Positions 8,982-17,614 of a DNA stretch of 64,000 nt are shown here, piece by piece (within the stretch, counting starts at the first letter, position 1; every line of letters starts with the position of its first letter). The DNA lies in assembly GCA_045631905.1 (NCBI GenBank), contig JAZQVO010000031.1, positions 23,207 through 87,206 of the forward strand, in the 5' to 3' direction. This DNA comes from HGM04593 sp045631905. GTDB lineage: Bacteria; Bacteroidota; Bacteroidia; Bacteroidales; Bacteroidaceae. Under the pieces are notes generated by a model. The model ran no database searches. It saw only the letters and a program-made list of their open reading frames with translations, and was not told where the DNA came from. The position numbers and the translations under genes are program-made.

Positions 8982-10102
8982 GCGTTTAATGCTTCTTTTA
9001 AGTAGTTGAGGGATTGTTCCTTTAAACTTTTCAGCTTTTTATTTACCTCTTCCCAGTTTATTTCTTTGTTTGCTATGTTCTCTAACGCATTTATATCGGA
9101 GAAACTTCTCTCTTCGAGTCCAAATGTTCTCAAAAGAGAGTCGAAACGTGCATTGCCACGTTCCTTGTTTTTGTATACGATAAACGGTTTGTTGTATATT
9201 ATTGAGAATACACAGGCGTGGAACGAATCGGTTATAACAAACTTGGCATCGTGGAACCCGCGCAACCACTCTTCGACAGGTGGTTGTATGCGTTCCTCTA
9301 TCGGTGCTGTTTCGTCTTGGTATTTTGAATTTACAAAGAAGGGTTTATATCCTTTTATTTTGGCAACATTGTTTATAAGTCTCTCTTTTTCGTTGCTTTT
9401 GTCGAGTATATAACAAAAGAGTTCTCCGTTGCTCTGTGCTGTGTTTGCATCTTCGAAGAGCTTGCTATATTCCCCCTTTTCTATAAGCATTGTGGGGTCG
9501 AGGACAAAAGTTGCCTCTTTGTCGAACTTCTTTTTGCATAAATTTACACCCGAAATTTCTCTTACAGATACTTTATCGAATTTTCTTAACAGTTTACCAC
9601 AATGTTCAGTCTCTTCGTTGTTGTATTCCCACTCTTCGGTGCCAAACGATGCTGCATATGAGAGCCTTTTTACGTTCCACCCTTGGGTAAATTCCAGAAA
9701 CACATTGTATAGTTGAGGGCGCGAGGCGGGTGCACGCCATATTTGGTCGCTTCCCACTATGTAAGCATCGAAGTCGCGCTCGCTTATGTTGCTGAAATCG
9801 CTTGTTATTATCCTCTTTATATATTTGTCGATGAATGGGCGTGTGTAGGTGCTCATTATCTTAATGTCGTTCTCTATCTTTGCATCTATCCTCACAGGTA
9901 TGTTTTTATTAAGGATATATCTCATTAAGAATCGTTTGGTGTAGCTCTTGCACTTTGCCCCAAAAGGCATGTGGAAGCCTCTTCTGCGGTCGATGAGCGT
10001 AGCGTCGTGCCCCATCTCCCGCAAAATGCGTTGCAAGGCGTACGCTTGCAAAATGCCACCATAGTTCTCATTAAGTACTATGGTTATTACTCCAATCTTC
10101 AT
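8978..10102 (-). CDS. Polysaccharide pyruvyl transferase family protein
   Basis: 374 residues. The N-terminus MKIGVITIVLNENYGGILQAYALQRIL is the glycine-rich start of the PF04230 family. VGSDQIWRAP, SYAASFG and a C-terminal FVITDSFHACVFSIIYNKPFIVY block complete the family pattern. Members move a pyruvyl group from phosphoenolpyruvate to a sugar of a surface polymer, adding a negative charge. It overlaps both neighbours by 4 nt. The iron-sulfur F420-hydrogenase-beta-like gene just upstream is a frequent partner of this family in Bacteroidales capsule loci, though the reason is not established. Confidence 0.9.
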   Translation of the reverse strand: MKIGVITIVLNENYGGILQAYALQRILREMGHDATLIDRRRGFHMPFGAKCKSYTKRFLMRYILNKNIPVRIDAKIENDIKIMSTYTRPFIDKYIKRIITSDFSNISERDFDAYIVGSDQIWRAPASRPQLYNVFLEFTQGWNVKRLSYAASFGTEEWEYNNEETEHCGKLLRKFDKVSVREISGVNLCKKKFDKEATFVLDPTMLIEKGEYSKLFEDANTAQSNGELFCYILDKSNEKERLINNVAKIKGYKPFFVNSKYQDETAPIEERIQPPVEEWLRGFHDAKFVITDSFHACVFSIIYNKPFIVYKNKERGNARFDSLLRTFGLEERSFSDINALENIANKEINWEEVNKKLKSLKEQSLNYLKEALNA

Positions 10103-11241
10103 TTTAACAATCTGTTTTTAATGTTCCACAATACTTTTTCCACAAATATTGAGAGTGCGCTCTTGTGCAGACAATCTTCGGTGGCTTTGTGTACACCTTT
10201 CTTGAAGACCTTTTTGAAGAACTTGTCGCGTTGTTTTGGTTTTGTGGCACTCTTTTCTATTGCGGGGTTGTGTTTGAGTGCCTCGCTATATTCTATCTCT
10301 CTGCAAAAGGGTGGTTGAATCTCCTTTTCGCTGTTTCTTACAAGCACAAGCGAGAGCCCCTTGTCGTCGTCGAGGTCGGGGCAGATATCCCAGCAACCCC
10401 ATAGGTCGGCAAGCGTGATGTCGCTGCCACTTTTTCCTTTTCGGGCGGGGCAGGCATAGCACGATGGGCGCAGGCACAGGTCGCTCAAAAAACAGCGCAT
10501 GAATGTGTCGCTGTCGAGCGGTTTGTAGGCGTAAAAGGCGTTGGTTGTCAGCGATAGGCTGAATCTTTTCCAGCCTATGACTTTGTCGCGGAAACTAATC
10601 TCTTTTATATCATTTACGGGGCTTATCCCAAGCTCTCGGCATCTCTCTTCGAGGTAGCTTTTCCACACCTTGGGGCTGGGAGCACCGTGGCACACAACAT
10701 CTATCGTTGTGAGGTTTTTATACTCTTTGCGCAGGTATCGTTTGAGGCCTGCAATTTGGCAAGGTGTACCGCTGAAGAGCACCTCTCTCCCTGCTTTCAG
10801 CTGTTTCTCGGCCTCTTGGTAGCTGTTGCCTATGTTGCTCTGCACGTATTTACTGCCACGCAGGCGTTTTAACTCCTCGGTGGTCTCTACGGCTGTGTGT
10901 TCCACCTCCCACCTTTCGTTAAATGTTGCGCCAAACACAATACCGCCCTTTTTTATGGTCTCTTCGGCATATATGGTGAATATACCGCCCGACGAGCTTG
11001 CCTTGCGTGTCTCCTCGTCTTTGTTTATTGCAACAACTGTTTTTTGCGGTATCTGTTCCTTTCCTTGGTTGATGACGGGGCACACCTTTTCGCACAGCCC
11101 GCAGGAGGTACATAAATCCTTGTCGGCCACGGGGTATAAAAAGCCCTCTTTATCCTCCTGCATGGTGATGCACTGTCGTGGGCATCTTTGCACGCATGCG
11201 TTACAACCGCAACATTTATGTTTGTCGGTGATTTTTATCAT
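10099..11241 (-). CDS. Coenzyme F420 hydrogenase/dehydrogenase beta-subunit-like iron-sulfur protein
   Basis: 380 residues. The N-terminus has two complete four-cysteine [4Fe-4S] motifs (C10/C13/C16/C20 and C44/C47/C50/C54). Then come the FrhB-like regions: SSSGGIFTIYAEETI, a flavin-binding GTPCQIAGLKRYL segment, VCHGAPSPKVW and a CYACPARKGKSGSDITLADLWG block with more cysteines. It should be a cytoplasmic flavo-iron-sulfur oxidoreductase. Nothing else points to F420 use, so the name reflects fold only. The operon position next to a pyruvyl transferase suggests a role in making or altering a sugar. Start and stop overlap the neighbours by 4 nt. Confidence 0.85.
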   Translation of the reverse strand: MIKITDKHKCCGCNACVQRCPRQCITMQEDKEGFLYPVADKDLCTSCGLCEKVCPVINQGKEQIPQKTVVAINKDEETRKASSSGGIFTIYAEETIKKGGIVFGATFNERWEVEHTAVETTEELKRLRGSKYVQSNIGNSYQEAEKQLKAGREVLFSGTPCQIAGLKRYLRKEYKNLTTIDVVCHGAPSPKVWKSYLEERCRELGISPVNDIKEISFRDKVIGWKRFSLSLTTNAFYAYKPLDSDTFMRCFLSDLCLRPSCYACPARKGKSGSDITLADLWGCWDICPDLDDDKGLSLVLVRNSEKEIQPPFCREIEYSEALKHNPAIEKSATKPKQRDKFFKKVFKKGVHKATEDCLHKSALSIFVEKVLWNIKNRLLK

Positions 11242-12776
11242 CGTTTAAAGAATCTCTTTTTCAGCTTACCTGCGTATGCTCTCAACAGCGTGCGCTCTTC
11301 TTTATCACAACCTATGTAATATATTGTAGCTCCTGCAGATAGTGCCGATGCCATGCACACGGTGATGAACCGTATAATTTCGTTTTCTATGTTAAAATAA
11401 CATATTGCCGGCAGAATGCAAGATATTGCAGTTGTAGCTATAATGTTCAAATATATGTTTTTTATGTAGCTCATGGGGTTGAGCTTCACCGAGTATCGCA
11501 GGAACATCAACCTTGCGATGAGGCATATTTGTGAAATTACGATAGCTACCATAAGGGTTACCTCGGGGAAGAATCCCTGCTTTAACAGGTAGTACGATAT
11601 GGGGAAATTCAGCAGTAGAATACCGCCCACCACAATCTGGTAGTCGCGTATGTTTCCGTTGGCCTTTTGCGCCGTAATAAGTGTGTTCGATAATATTTCG
11701 CTAAGCGAGAGAATTATAACCAATCTTGTGAAAAGCACGGTGTGCTCGGGAACCTGTCCTAACCAGATGTACAAAATAGCCTCTATCTCAAAGAAGATGG
11801 GTAACGACAAAAAGAGAAAGAGGTAATACGATAGTCGGGTTCCCTTAAATATTAGTTTGTGCATACGTTCCAAATTGCCCGACGCATACTCTTTTGTTAT
11901 CTGCGGGTCGAGGGCAATCATGAAATTCGATGAAAATTGTCCGATAATGCTGTTTATCTGCATGGCAATACCGCGTGCGGCATTGATGGCCGGCCCGGTA
12001 AACATGTTTATTGCTATGTTTACTCCTTGGTCTTTCATCTGGCCTGCTGTGCAACCAATGAAGTTCCACCCGGCAAAGCCGAACATCTCCTTGAAAATCT
12101 TTTTGTCCCACATGGGGGTGTAGTGACACTCTTCGAAACGGCTCTTGCAGTAGTACCAATAGTAAAACTGCTTTATAAGTGTGGGTATGAGCGATATAAT
12201 GGCAAGCAGTATGAGCTTGTCGCCACCATAGTACTTTATGGAGAAGACTATGGCAAGGCGTGCAACAGCATCGAAGATAGAGAAGTAGGCATATATTCCC
12301 ATCTTTTCGTGAGCTATGATGGCGGCGTTGTATGGTACCGATAATAGCCCCACGACAAAACCTATTGTACTGCACTGCAATACCCAATGTGCAGCAACCA
12401 TGCGTTCGGCGGGTATAACCATCTTGTTGCATAGAAACCACACTCCTATGGTCTCTATGGCAAGTACCACAATTACTGCAAGTACTATGTGGATATTCAT
12501 CGATGTTATGAACACCTTGTTGCTCTCCTTTTTGTCGTCCTTGCCAAGCGCAAAGGTTATGAATCGCGAGGCCGACGAGGTGAGCGAGTTGGATATTAGC
12601 GAGAACATCGATACAAGACCACCAACCACGTTGTTTATTCCATAGTTTACCACCCCTAACGCTTCGAGGGTTATGCGTGCAGTGAAGAAACTGATGATCA
12701 TCATCAGCCCCATGCGTGCATATAGCAGTAAGGTATTCTTCGCTATGCGTTTGTTTGCTTCGCTGTTGTTCTCCAT
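11238..12776 (-). CDS. Polysaccharide flippase (Wzx-like, MOP superfamily)
   Basis: 512 residues with about 12-14 hydrophobic helices across the whole length, as expected for a lipid-linked oligosaccharide flippase. The start (RIAKNTLLLYARMGLMMIISFFTARI) is typical of polysaccharide transporter (PST) family members. It would carry undecaprenyl-linked repeat units from the cytoplasmic to the periplasmic face. It lies between the PHP phosphatase (28 nt away) and the iron-sulfur gene (4-nt overlap). A Wzx-type pathway normally also needs a Wzy polymerase, which is not seen in this window. Confidence 0.88.
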   Translation of the reverse strand: MENNSEANKRIAKNTLLLYARMGLMMIISFFTARITLEALGVVNYGINNVVGGLVSMFSLISNSLTSSASRFITFALGKDDKKESNKVFITSMNIHIVLAVIVVLAIETIGVWFLCNKMVIPAERMVAAHWVLQCSTIGFVVGLLSVPYNAAIIAHEKMGIYAYFSIFDAVARLAIVFSIKYYGGDKLILLAIISLIPTLIKQFYYWYYCKSRFEECHYTPMWDKKIFKEMFGFAGWNFIGCTAGQMKDQGVNIAINMFTGPAINAARGIAMQINSIIGQFSSNFMIALDPQITKEYASGNLERMHKLIFKGTRLSYYLFLFLSLPIFFEIEAILYIWLGQVPEHTVLFTRLVIILSLSEILSNTLITAQKANGNIRDYQIVVGGILLLNFPISYYLLKQGFFPEVTLMVAIVISQICLIARLMFLRYSVKLNPMSYIKNIYLNIIATTAISCILPAICYFNIENEIIRFITVCMASALSAGATIYYIGCDKEERTLLRAYAGKLKKRFFKR

Positions 12777-12804
12777 CTTTCTTTGTTGTCTGCCTTTGAG
12801 GGTG

Positions 12805-13536
12805 TTATATCTCTGTATTCAGCAGAGTGCGCACCGTCTCCATCTCTTTTTTGTTGAGTGCAACAGAGTTAATGACATATAGTGCGTCTATGTCGTGCAT
12901 GTCACTTCCAGCAACGTTGTACATCTCGTTTTTCAGTAACCACTGTGCTTTTTTCTGCGTAGCCTTGCCATATACTCCCGCAAGCGATATTATGTTGAGC
13001 TGGAACTTTACTCCCATCTCTTTGAGCTCTTTGTAGACCTCTTTTTCCATGTACATGTAGCGTTCGGGGTGGGCGAGCAGGGGGTGATAGCCTTTGCTCT
13101 GTATGCGTTTCAGGCTCTCTTTCAGCCTCATGGGAGGGGTGTAGTACGATGTCTCCACAAGCAGGTGGTTACCGGTTGTGCCTATTGGTAACAGGTCGTT
13201 CTTTTCGAGTAGGCCGAAAAAGTAGTTGTCGAGCATATACTCGCTTGCGAGGTGCAGGGTTATACCCCCATGGTACGAGGCCATGAACTCTTCGAAGCGT
13301 GCCTTCAAGCGTGTGGGGTGGTTGGGAAAATCCTCCATCACATGTGGTGTGAGCCACAGGTTCTTTATACCACTTGTCTCGTATGTGTCGAGTGTGGCAA
13401 GTGCTTCGGGTAGGTTTTGTACTCCGTCATCGATTGCGGGGAGCAGGTGGCTGTGGTAGTCGGTTGCCCCGCCGAGCAGTTGCTCGTTGCCTATTTTCCT
13501 TTTTCTATCGAAAAACCACATGGTGTAATTATGCAA
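12805..13536 (-). CDS. PHP-type tyrosine-protein phosphatase (CpsB/CapC/YwqE family)
   Basis: 243 residues. The PHP metal site shows as DYHSHLLPAIDDGV (His28, His30), LTPHVM near 63, HPERYMYM, and GSDMHDID near the C-terminus. Family members dephosphorylate the tyrosine tail of the partner Wzc-like kinase and so control chain length. The stop of that kinase lies 6 nt upstream. A second ATG at 13521 would give a protein 5 residues shorter and cannot be excluded. All metal ligands expected for the family appear present. Confidence 0.9.
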   Translation of the reverse strand: MHNYTMWFFDRKRKIGNEQLLGGATDYHSHLLPAIDDGVQNLPEALATLDTYETSGIKNLWLTPHVMEDFPNHPTRLKARFEEFMASYHGGITLHLASEYMLDNYFFGLLEKNDLLPIGTTGNHLLVETSYYTPPMRLKESLKRIQSKGYHPLLAHPERYMYMEKEVYKELKEMGVKFQLNIISLAGVYGKATQKKAQWLLKNEMYNVAGSDMHDIDALYVINSVALNKKEMETVRTLLNTEI

Positions 13537-13542
13537 AATTTA

Positions 13543-15939
13543 TCACTTTTTCTTGTCGCCATGATAGCCGTAGCGGTAGCCGTATCTGTAACCATAGCGG
13601 TAGCTGTAACGGTAACCATAACGGTAGCCATACTTGTAGTATCCGCCGTGGCTGTATGTTCCGTTTAGTATTATGGCAAGGCTTTTCAAGCGTTTCTCCT
13701 CGTGAATCTTTTCGAGCTCGGCAAGCATACTGCGTTCCAAAAGGCCTGTGCGCACAACAAAGAGTGTGCGGTCGCAGTGCTCCTCAATAATATGCGTGTC
13801 GGCTACAATGTCTACGGGAGGGCAGTCTACTATTATGTAGTTGTACTTTTTACGTAATTGCGCAATAAGTTCCCCATAGCGTTTGCCATGCAACAGCTCG
13901 GTGGGGTTGGGAGGTATGGTGCCGACGGGTAACACGTGCAGATTCTCTATCCCATCGTACCCTTTAATAACCTCTTCTACGGTACTTATGTCACCACTCA
14001 GGTAGTTGCTGAGACCTTTTGCGGGCGATGCTATGTAGGCCGATGTGGAGCCGTGGCGCATATCGCCGTCTATTACAAGTACTTTATCCTCTTTCAGTGC
14101 AAGGCTTGCCGCAATATTCATTGCAAGGAAGGTTTTTCCGCTACCGGGGTTGAAGGAGGTGAGTGCAAGCACATCGCAACCCTCTTTCGAGTTGGTCATG
14201 AAACGGAGGTTAGTGCGTAGCACGCGGAAGGCCTCGTTTATTATGTCGCGACTGCCGTTTTTTACAATAATTTTCTTCTCTCCCTTGCCCTGCATCTGCT
14301 TTTTTGCCTCCTTCCTGTCGTCGGGGATAAACATAGGTATCTCGCCCAAGAAGGGTATGTCGAGCCCTTCGAGGTCTTTGCGACCGCGTATTTTGTTAAA
14401 AGTTATCTCCCTGTAAAAAATGAGCAGTGTAGGTATCAGCAATCCGGCGGCAAGTGCCAGCATGAGAGTGTTTTTTTTCATAGGTGCCACGGGCGTGCCT
14501 ATGCTGTATGGTTTGGATATTATTCGCAGGTTGTTGGCCGCATACTCTTTTGAGAGCTCGTTCTCCTCTTTCTTTTGTAGGAGGAACATGTAGAGTGCGT
14601 TTTTTACTTTTTGCTGGCGCAGAATCGATTGCAGACGTTTTGTTTGTTCGGGGGTAGATGCGAGTGCCTGTTTGCTATTGCTCTCAACCTTTTTGGTGAA
14701 GCGTATCTGCGATTTTATAGCCTCAATCTCGGTGTCTGCCGCTACAAGTATCGTCTCTTTAAGTTTGTTCAGACGATTGTCGTAGTCGATGACAAGCGGG
14801 TTCTTCTCGCTACTGTTTTGCGCAATCTTGTTGCGTCGCAAGAGAGCCTCGTTGTACTCGTCTATGAGCGACTGCATATTGACGTTCTTTAAACCAATGT
14901 TGTTGGGTAACAGGTAGTTCTTTTTGTCTTTGAGAATATCGATAAGGTATTGTACCACTTGCTGTTGGTTGGTAAGTTCGAGCAGCGTTTTTTCGTTCTC
15001 GCTGTTCTCGTTGAGAAGGCTGGTTTTTACTGTATTGCCCTGGCTGTCGCTACTTGTTTTTTGTGAACCGATGAGGCCGTCTATCTCCCACAGCTCTTCG
15101 CGTAGCAGGGCTATTCTCTCATCGAGGAACGCATCGGTGCTCACCGCTATGCGGTTGCGCTCTAACAACCATTTTTCATTGTATGTTTCGATGATGGTGT
15201 TCAGTATGGCCTTTCCTCTCTTTGTCGATGTGTCTTTTATTTTGAGATTTACGATGGTTGTATTGTCGTTCTCGAAGTTGGCGCTATATTTCAGCAAAAA
15301 CTCTTCGGCTGTCTTGTTTATGTTGGTGCGTGTAACAAAGATGTTTGTGTTTATGTTGGCCATCGGGCTCTCGGTGGGTGTTATGTGCATGCGTCCCAAG
15401 GGGGTGGAAACCGTATCCCCGCATTTTGCTCTGACAAAGCCCGATTCGTTCTCTTCTATTTTGTCGAATCCCCACATGTAGACCATACCTGCCTCATCGA
15501 CCTGCATGGTGAAACTTGCATCTTCGCTTTTGCCTATGTCGAGCAGTTTAATGTTCACGGGTAGCTCATCGCCGAATATATCAGGGTTGTAGAACTTGCC
15601 TTTGAGCGCATAATTCATGTCGAGTTGCAACTTGTTTATTGCCTCAATTATCATTGAGGGCGATTGCAGTGCTTTCAACTCCTCTTCGGCGATACTGCGG
15701 TGACTCTCGCTGAACGATGTAAATGCAGCTGTGTTGTTGCTACGTGTCTCGCTGTCGTCTTTTATGAGAACGGTTGCCATGCTCACATAAACAGGCGGGG
15801 TGACGAGAATGTATAGCGTTGCCACCGATAGCGATATTATGAGCGCTATTACAAACCAATACCAGTTTGCGATGCAGTTGTACAACAGGTCCACGATGGG
15901 CAACGTGTTTTCGTTTTGTTGTTTGTTTTTTACGGCCAT
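13543..15939 (-). CDS. Polysaccharide copolymerase/tyrosine autokinase (Wzc-like)
   Basis: 798 residues. A Wzz-type chain-length domain begins with a membrane helix at about 26-46. A long periplasmic part with coiled-coil character runs to about 480, with a second helix at about 490-508. The cytoplasmic BY-kinase domain has Walker A in TSFNPGSGKTF (594-604), Walker A' VLVIDGDMRHGS (624-635) and Walker B YIIVDCPPVDIV. The last 37 residues contain 15 tyrosines in a YRYG-type repeat (coding bases 13546-13656), the autophosphorylation cluster. It should set polymer length and drive export with the upstream lipoprotein; the PHP phosphatase downstream is the expected antagonist. Confidence 0.95.
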   Translation of the reverse strand: MAVKNKQQNENTLPIVDLLYNCIANWYWFVIALIISLSVATLYILVTPPVYVSMATVLIKDDSETRSNNTAAFTSFSESHRSIAEEELKALQSPSMIIEAINKLQLDMNYALKGKFYNPDIFGDELPVNIKLLDIGKSEDASFTMQVDEAGMVYMWGFDKIEENESGFVRAKCGDTVSTPLGRMHITPTESPMANINTNIFVTRTNINKTAEEFLLKYSANFENDNTTIVNLKIKDTSTKRGKAILNTIIETYNEKWLLERNRIAVSTDAFLDERIALLREELWEIDGLIGSQKTSSDSQGNTVKTSLLNENSENEKTLLELTNQQQVVQYLIDILKDKKNYLLPNNIGLKNVNMQSLIDEYNEALLRRNKIAQNSSEKNPLVIDYDNRLNKLKETILVAADTEIEAIKSQIRFTKKVESNSKQALASTPEQTKRLQSILRQQKVKNALYMFLLQKKEENELSKEYAANNLRIISKPYSIGTPVAPMKKNTLMLALAAGLLIPTLLIFYREITFNKIRGRKDLEGLDIPFLGEIPMFIPDDRKEAKKQMQGKGEKKIIVKNGSRDIINEAFRVLRTNLRFMTNSKEGCDVLALTSFNPGSGKTFLAMNIAASLALKEDKVLVIDGDMRHGSTSAYIASPAKGLSNYLSGDISTVEEVIKGYDGIENLHVLPVGTIPPNPTELLHGKRYGELIAQLRKKYNYIIVDCPPVDIVADTHIIEEHCDRTLFVVRTGLLERSMLAELEKIHEEKRLKSLAIILNGTYSHGGYYKYGYRYGYRYSYRYGYRYGYRYGYHGDKKK

Positions 15940-15994
15940 AGTCAGAGGCTGTTTAAATTTATAAAAAATAAATCTCTATGGGAGTGTTTTTTGT

Positions 15995-16792
15995 TTATCG
16001 GTTGTCTATGAATGTGACAAGTGCCATGACAAACGAGGCAAGCGACATCCAGAACGATGTTGAGCGCATGGTGTTGCTGTTTATTGTGGCTTGTCCTGCA
16101 CGTTTGGCGTTAGGCTTTACATACACGATATCGTTCTGTTGCAGGTAGTATGCAGGCGAAGAGTATATATCTGTTGCCGATGTCAGGTCTATCTGGTACA
16201 TCTTCTGCTCGTCTCCCTCCTGGCGAATAACCGTTACATCGTTGCGGGTACCTTCAATCTTCAAGTCGCCTGCCATGGCTATCGCATCGATAATTGTTAT
16301 TGCATCGCGGTCTATGTTTTTCTTTCCAGGGCTGTTCACCTCTCCAAGAACGGTTATCTGTTGGTTAATATATTCGACGGTAACGTGAGGGTCGAGAACG
16401 AGTTCTCTTTTAATAAGTTCACTTTTAATGAGTTCTGCTATCTCCTCGCGTGTCTTGTTCTCGACGTTTATTTTCCCAATTACCGGGAAGTCGATGTTTC
16501 CAAAGCTGTCCACATTGTATGTGGCTACATTGCTTGCGTTAGAGCTTGTGCTGTTCTCGCTTCCGAGGTAGCGGTTAGGCACAGCAATGTTGAACATCAT
16601 TGTGAGCTCGGGGTCCTGGCAGTTTACAACAACGGCTATTTTGTCGCCGGGTTTTATTTTAATCTTGTTTTCGAGTGTTGTAATGCCTTTTGTGTCACCA
16701 TGTTGCATGTCCTGGAAGTATGTTACCTTTTTGGTTGTGTTGCAACTTGCTACCATTACGGCCATGAATAGAATCGTAAAAATCTTTTTCAT
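15995..16792 (-). CDS. Polysaccharide export outer-membrane lipoprotein (Wza-like)
   Basis: 265 residues. A lipoprotein signal peptide ends in VASC (Cys17). The polysaccharide export domain follows (IKIKPGDKIAVVVNCQDPEL, then YNVDSFGNIDFPVIGKI) and an SLBB-type segment (ITVLGEVNSPGKKNI). A hydrophobic stretch near the C-terminus (SFWMSLASFVMALVTFI) may be the outer-membrane helix of the octameric channel. It is placed between upxY and the Wzc-like kinase, its partner in the trans-envelope export machine. Confidence 0.93.
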   Translation of the reverse strand: MKKIFTILFMAVMVASCNTTKKVTYFQDMQHGDTKGITTLENKIKIKPGDKIAVVVNCQDPELTMMFNIAVPNRYLGSENSTSSNASNVATYNVDSFGNIDFPVIGKINVENKTREEIAELIKSELIKRELVLDPHVTVEYINQQITVLGEVNSPGKKNIDRDAITIIDAIAMAGDLKIEGTRNDVTVIRQEGDEQKMYQIDLTSATDIYSSPAYYLQQNDIVYVKPNAKRAGQATINSNTMRSTSFWMSLASFVMALVTFIDNR

Positions 16793-16815
16793 AAATATCT
16801 GTTTTTATTTGTTTT

Positions 16816-17355
16816 TCATAGAATTTCAATAAAATCGGGAGAAATTTCGGTGTTTATTGCAACCGATGCCACACCCTCCACGAGCACCACTACGCGTTTG
16901 TTTCTTTTACCCTTTATTTTAACAAAAACACCTTCGGTGCCGTCGAAAGCTCCACCATGTATGCGCACTTTGCAACCTTTGGTTATGTCAAGCTCGTCGG
17001 GGCTGAGATAGGTTATTTCGTCCATGCGATTCTGCGTTATGGCGATGAATTGTTGCATCTCCTTGTCGGGCACGGTTATGGGTATGTTTTTTCCATCGCG
17101 GGGTGTTGTGCGGTATTGCAGGTAGTCGGCAACCCTTTTTATCTCTTTGATATTTTCCTTAGATGTGTGTACGAATATAAGATTGTGTATCGCGGGAACG
17201 ATGACATGTTTTTTTCTACCTCCCCGTTCTACGAGGGTTTTGGTCATGGGGATAAAATTTTCAACCCCTTTGCCATCGAGAAAATCTTTTGCTCTAAGTT
17301 CGCGACGGTAGGGTGCGCTCATTACATACCATTTGATGTCGTCGCTTTCGTTCAT
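16816..17355 (-). CDS. UpxY-family transcription antiterminator (NusG-like), first gene of the polysaccharide operon
   Basis: 179 residues. An N-terminal NGN-like domain (KWYVMSAPYRRELRAKDFL, then IPAIHNLIFVHTS-type strands) is followed by a C-terminal KOW-like segment (LDITKGCKVRIHGGAFDGTEGVFVKIKGKRNKRVVV). This is the UpxY pattern known from Bacteroides capsule loci, where the protein acts on the leader of its own operon to stop early termination. It lies first in the operon behind a promoter with a leader of about 175 nt, the expected arrangement. A upxZ partner, usual in Bacteroides fragilis, is absent; the export lipoprotein gene follows directly. Confidence 0.9.
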   Translation of the reverse strand: MNESDDIKWYVMSAPYRRELRAKDFLDGKGVENFIPMTKTLVERGGRKKHVIVPAIHNLIFVHTSKENIKEIKRVADYLQYRTTPRDGKNIPITVPDKEMQQFIAITQNRMDEITYLSPDELDITKGCKVRIHGGAFDGTEGVFVKIKGKRNKRVVVLVEGVASVAINTEISPDFIEIL

Positions 17356-17537
17356 ATTTTTTGTCGTGCGCTTGCGAAAGTGTATACCTCTGGCTCCTCA
17401 TTGCGTGCGTAACGCATTGAGTTACAATTTGTTAAAAATTTGAAGGGCTGTATTATGCGTCTCTCCGTCACAAGAACAAGTAATATTATTACTTTTTGAC
17501 AAAGATTTTGTGTAGCGTAGTCCCCTCTTCTATCCTA

Positions 17538-17569
17538 CAAAGATATTGAAAATGATGCAAATAAACAAA
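17538..17569 (-). promoter_or_regulatory. upxY: Promoter of the polysaccharide operon (upxY)
   Basis: Minus-strand TTTG (17569-17566) and TATCTTTG (17545-17538) are separated by exactly 20 nt. The predicted start near 17531 gives a leader of about 175 nt before the upxY ATG, long enough for an antitermination target. The -33 box lies inside a perfect palindrome (17551-17594). Confidence 0.7.
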
Positions 17570-17594
17570 CCGCCGTTTGTTTATTTGCATCATT
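17551..17594. terminator. Perfect 20-bp palindrome between the methyltransferase gene and upxY
   Basis: The arms 17551-17570 and 17575-17594 are exact reverse complements around a 4-nt centre (CGCC). On the minus strand it begins about 20 nt after the methyltransferase stop, so it can end that transcript, although there is no strong T-tract. It also covers the -33 box of the upxY promoter, so it may be an operator too. Confidence 0.7.
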
Positions 17595-17614
17595 TATTGT
17601 TAAATTATTGTTTT

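Noticed and set aside
13546..13656. CRISPR-like array
   Set aside because: The repeats are a coding tyrosine tail, 6-12 bp long and without spacers.
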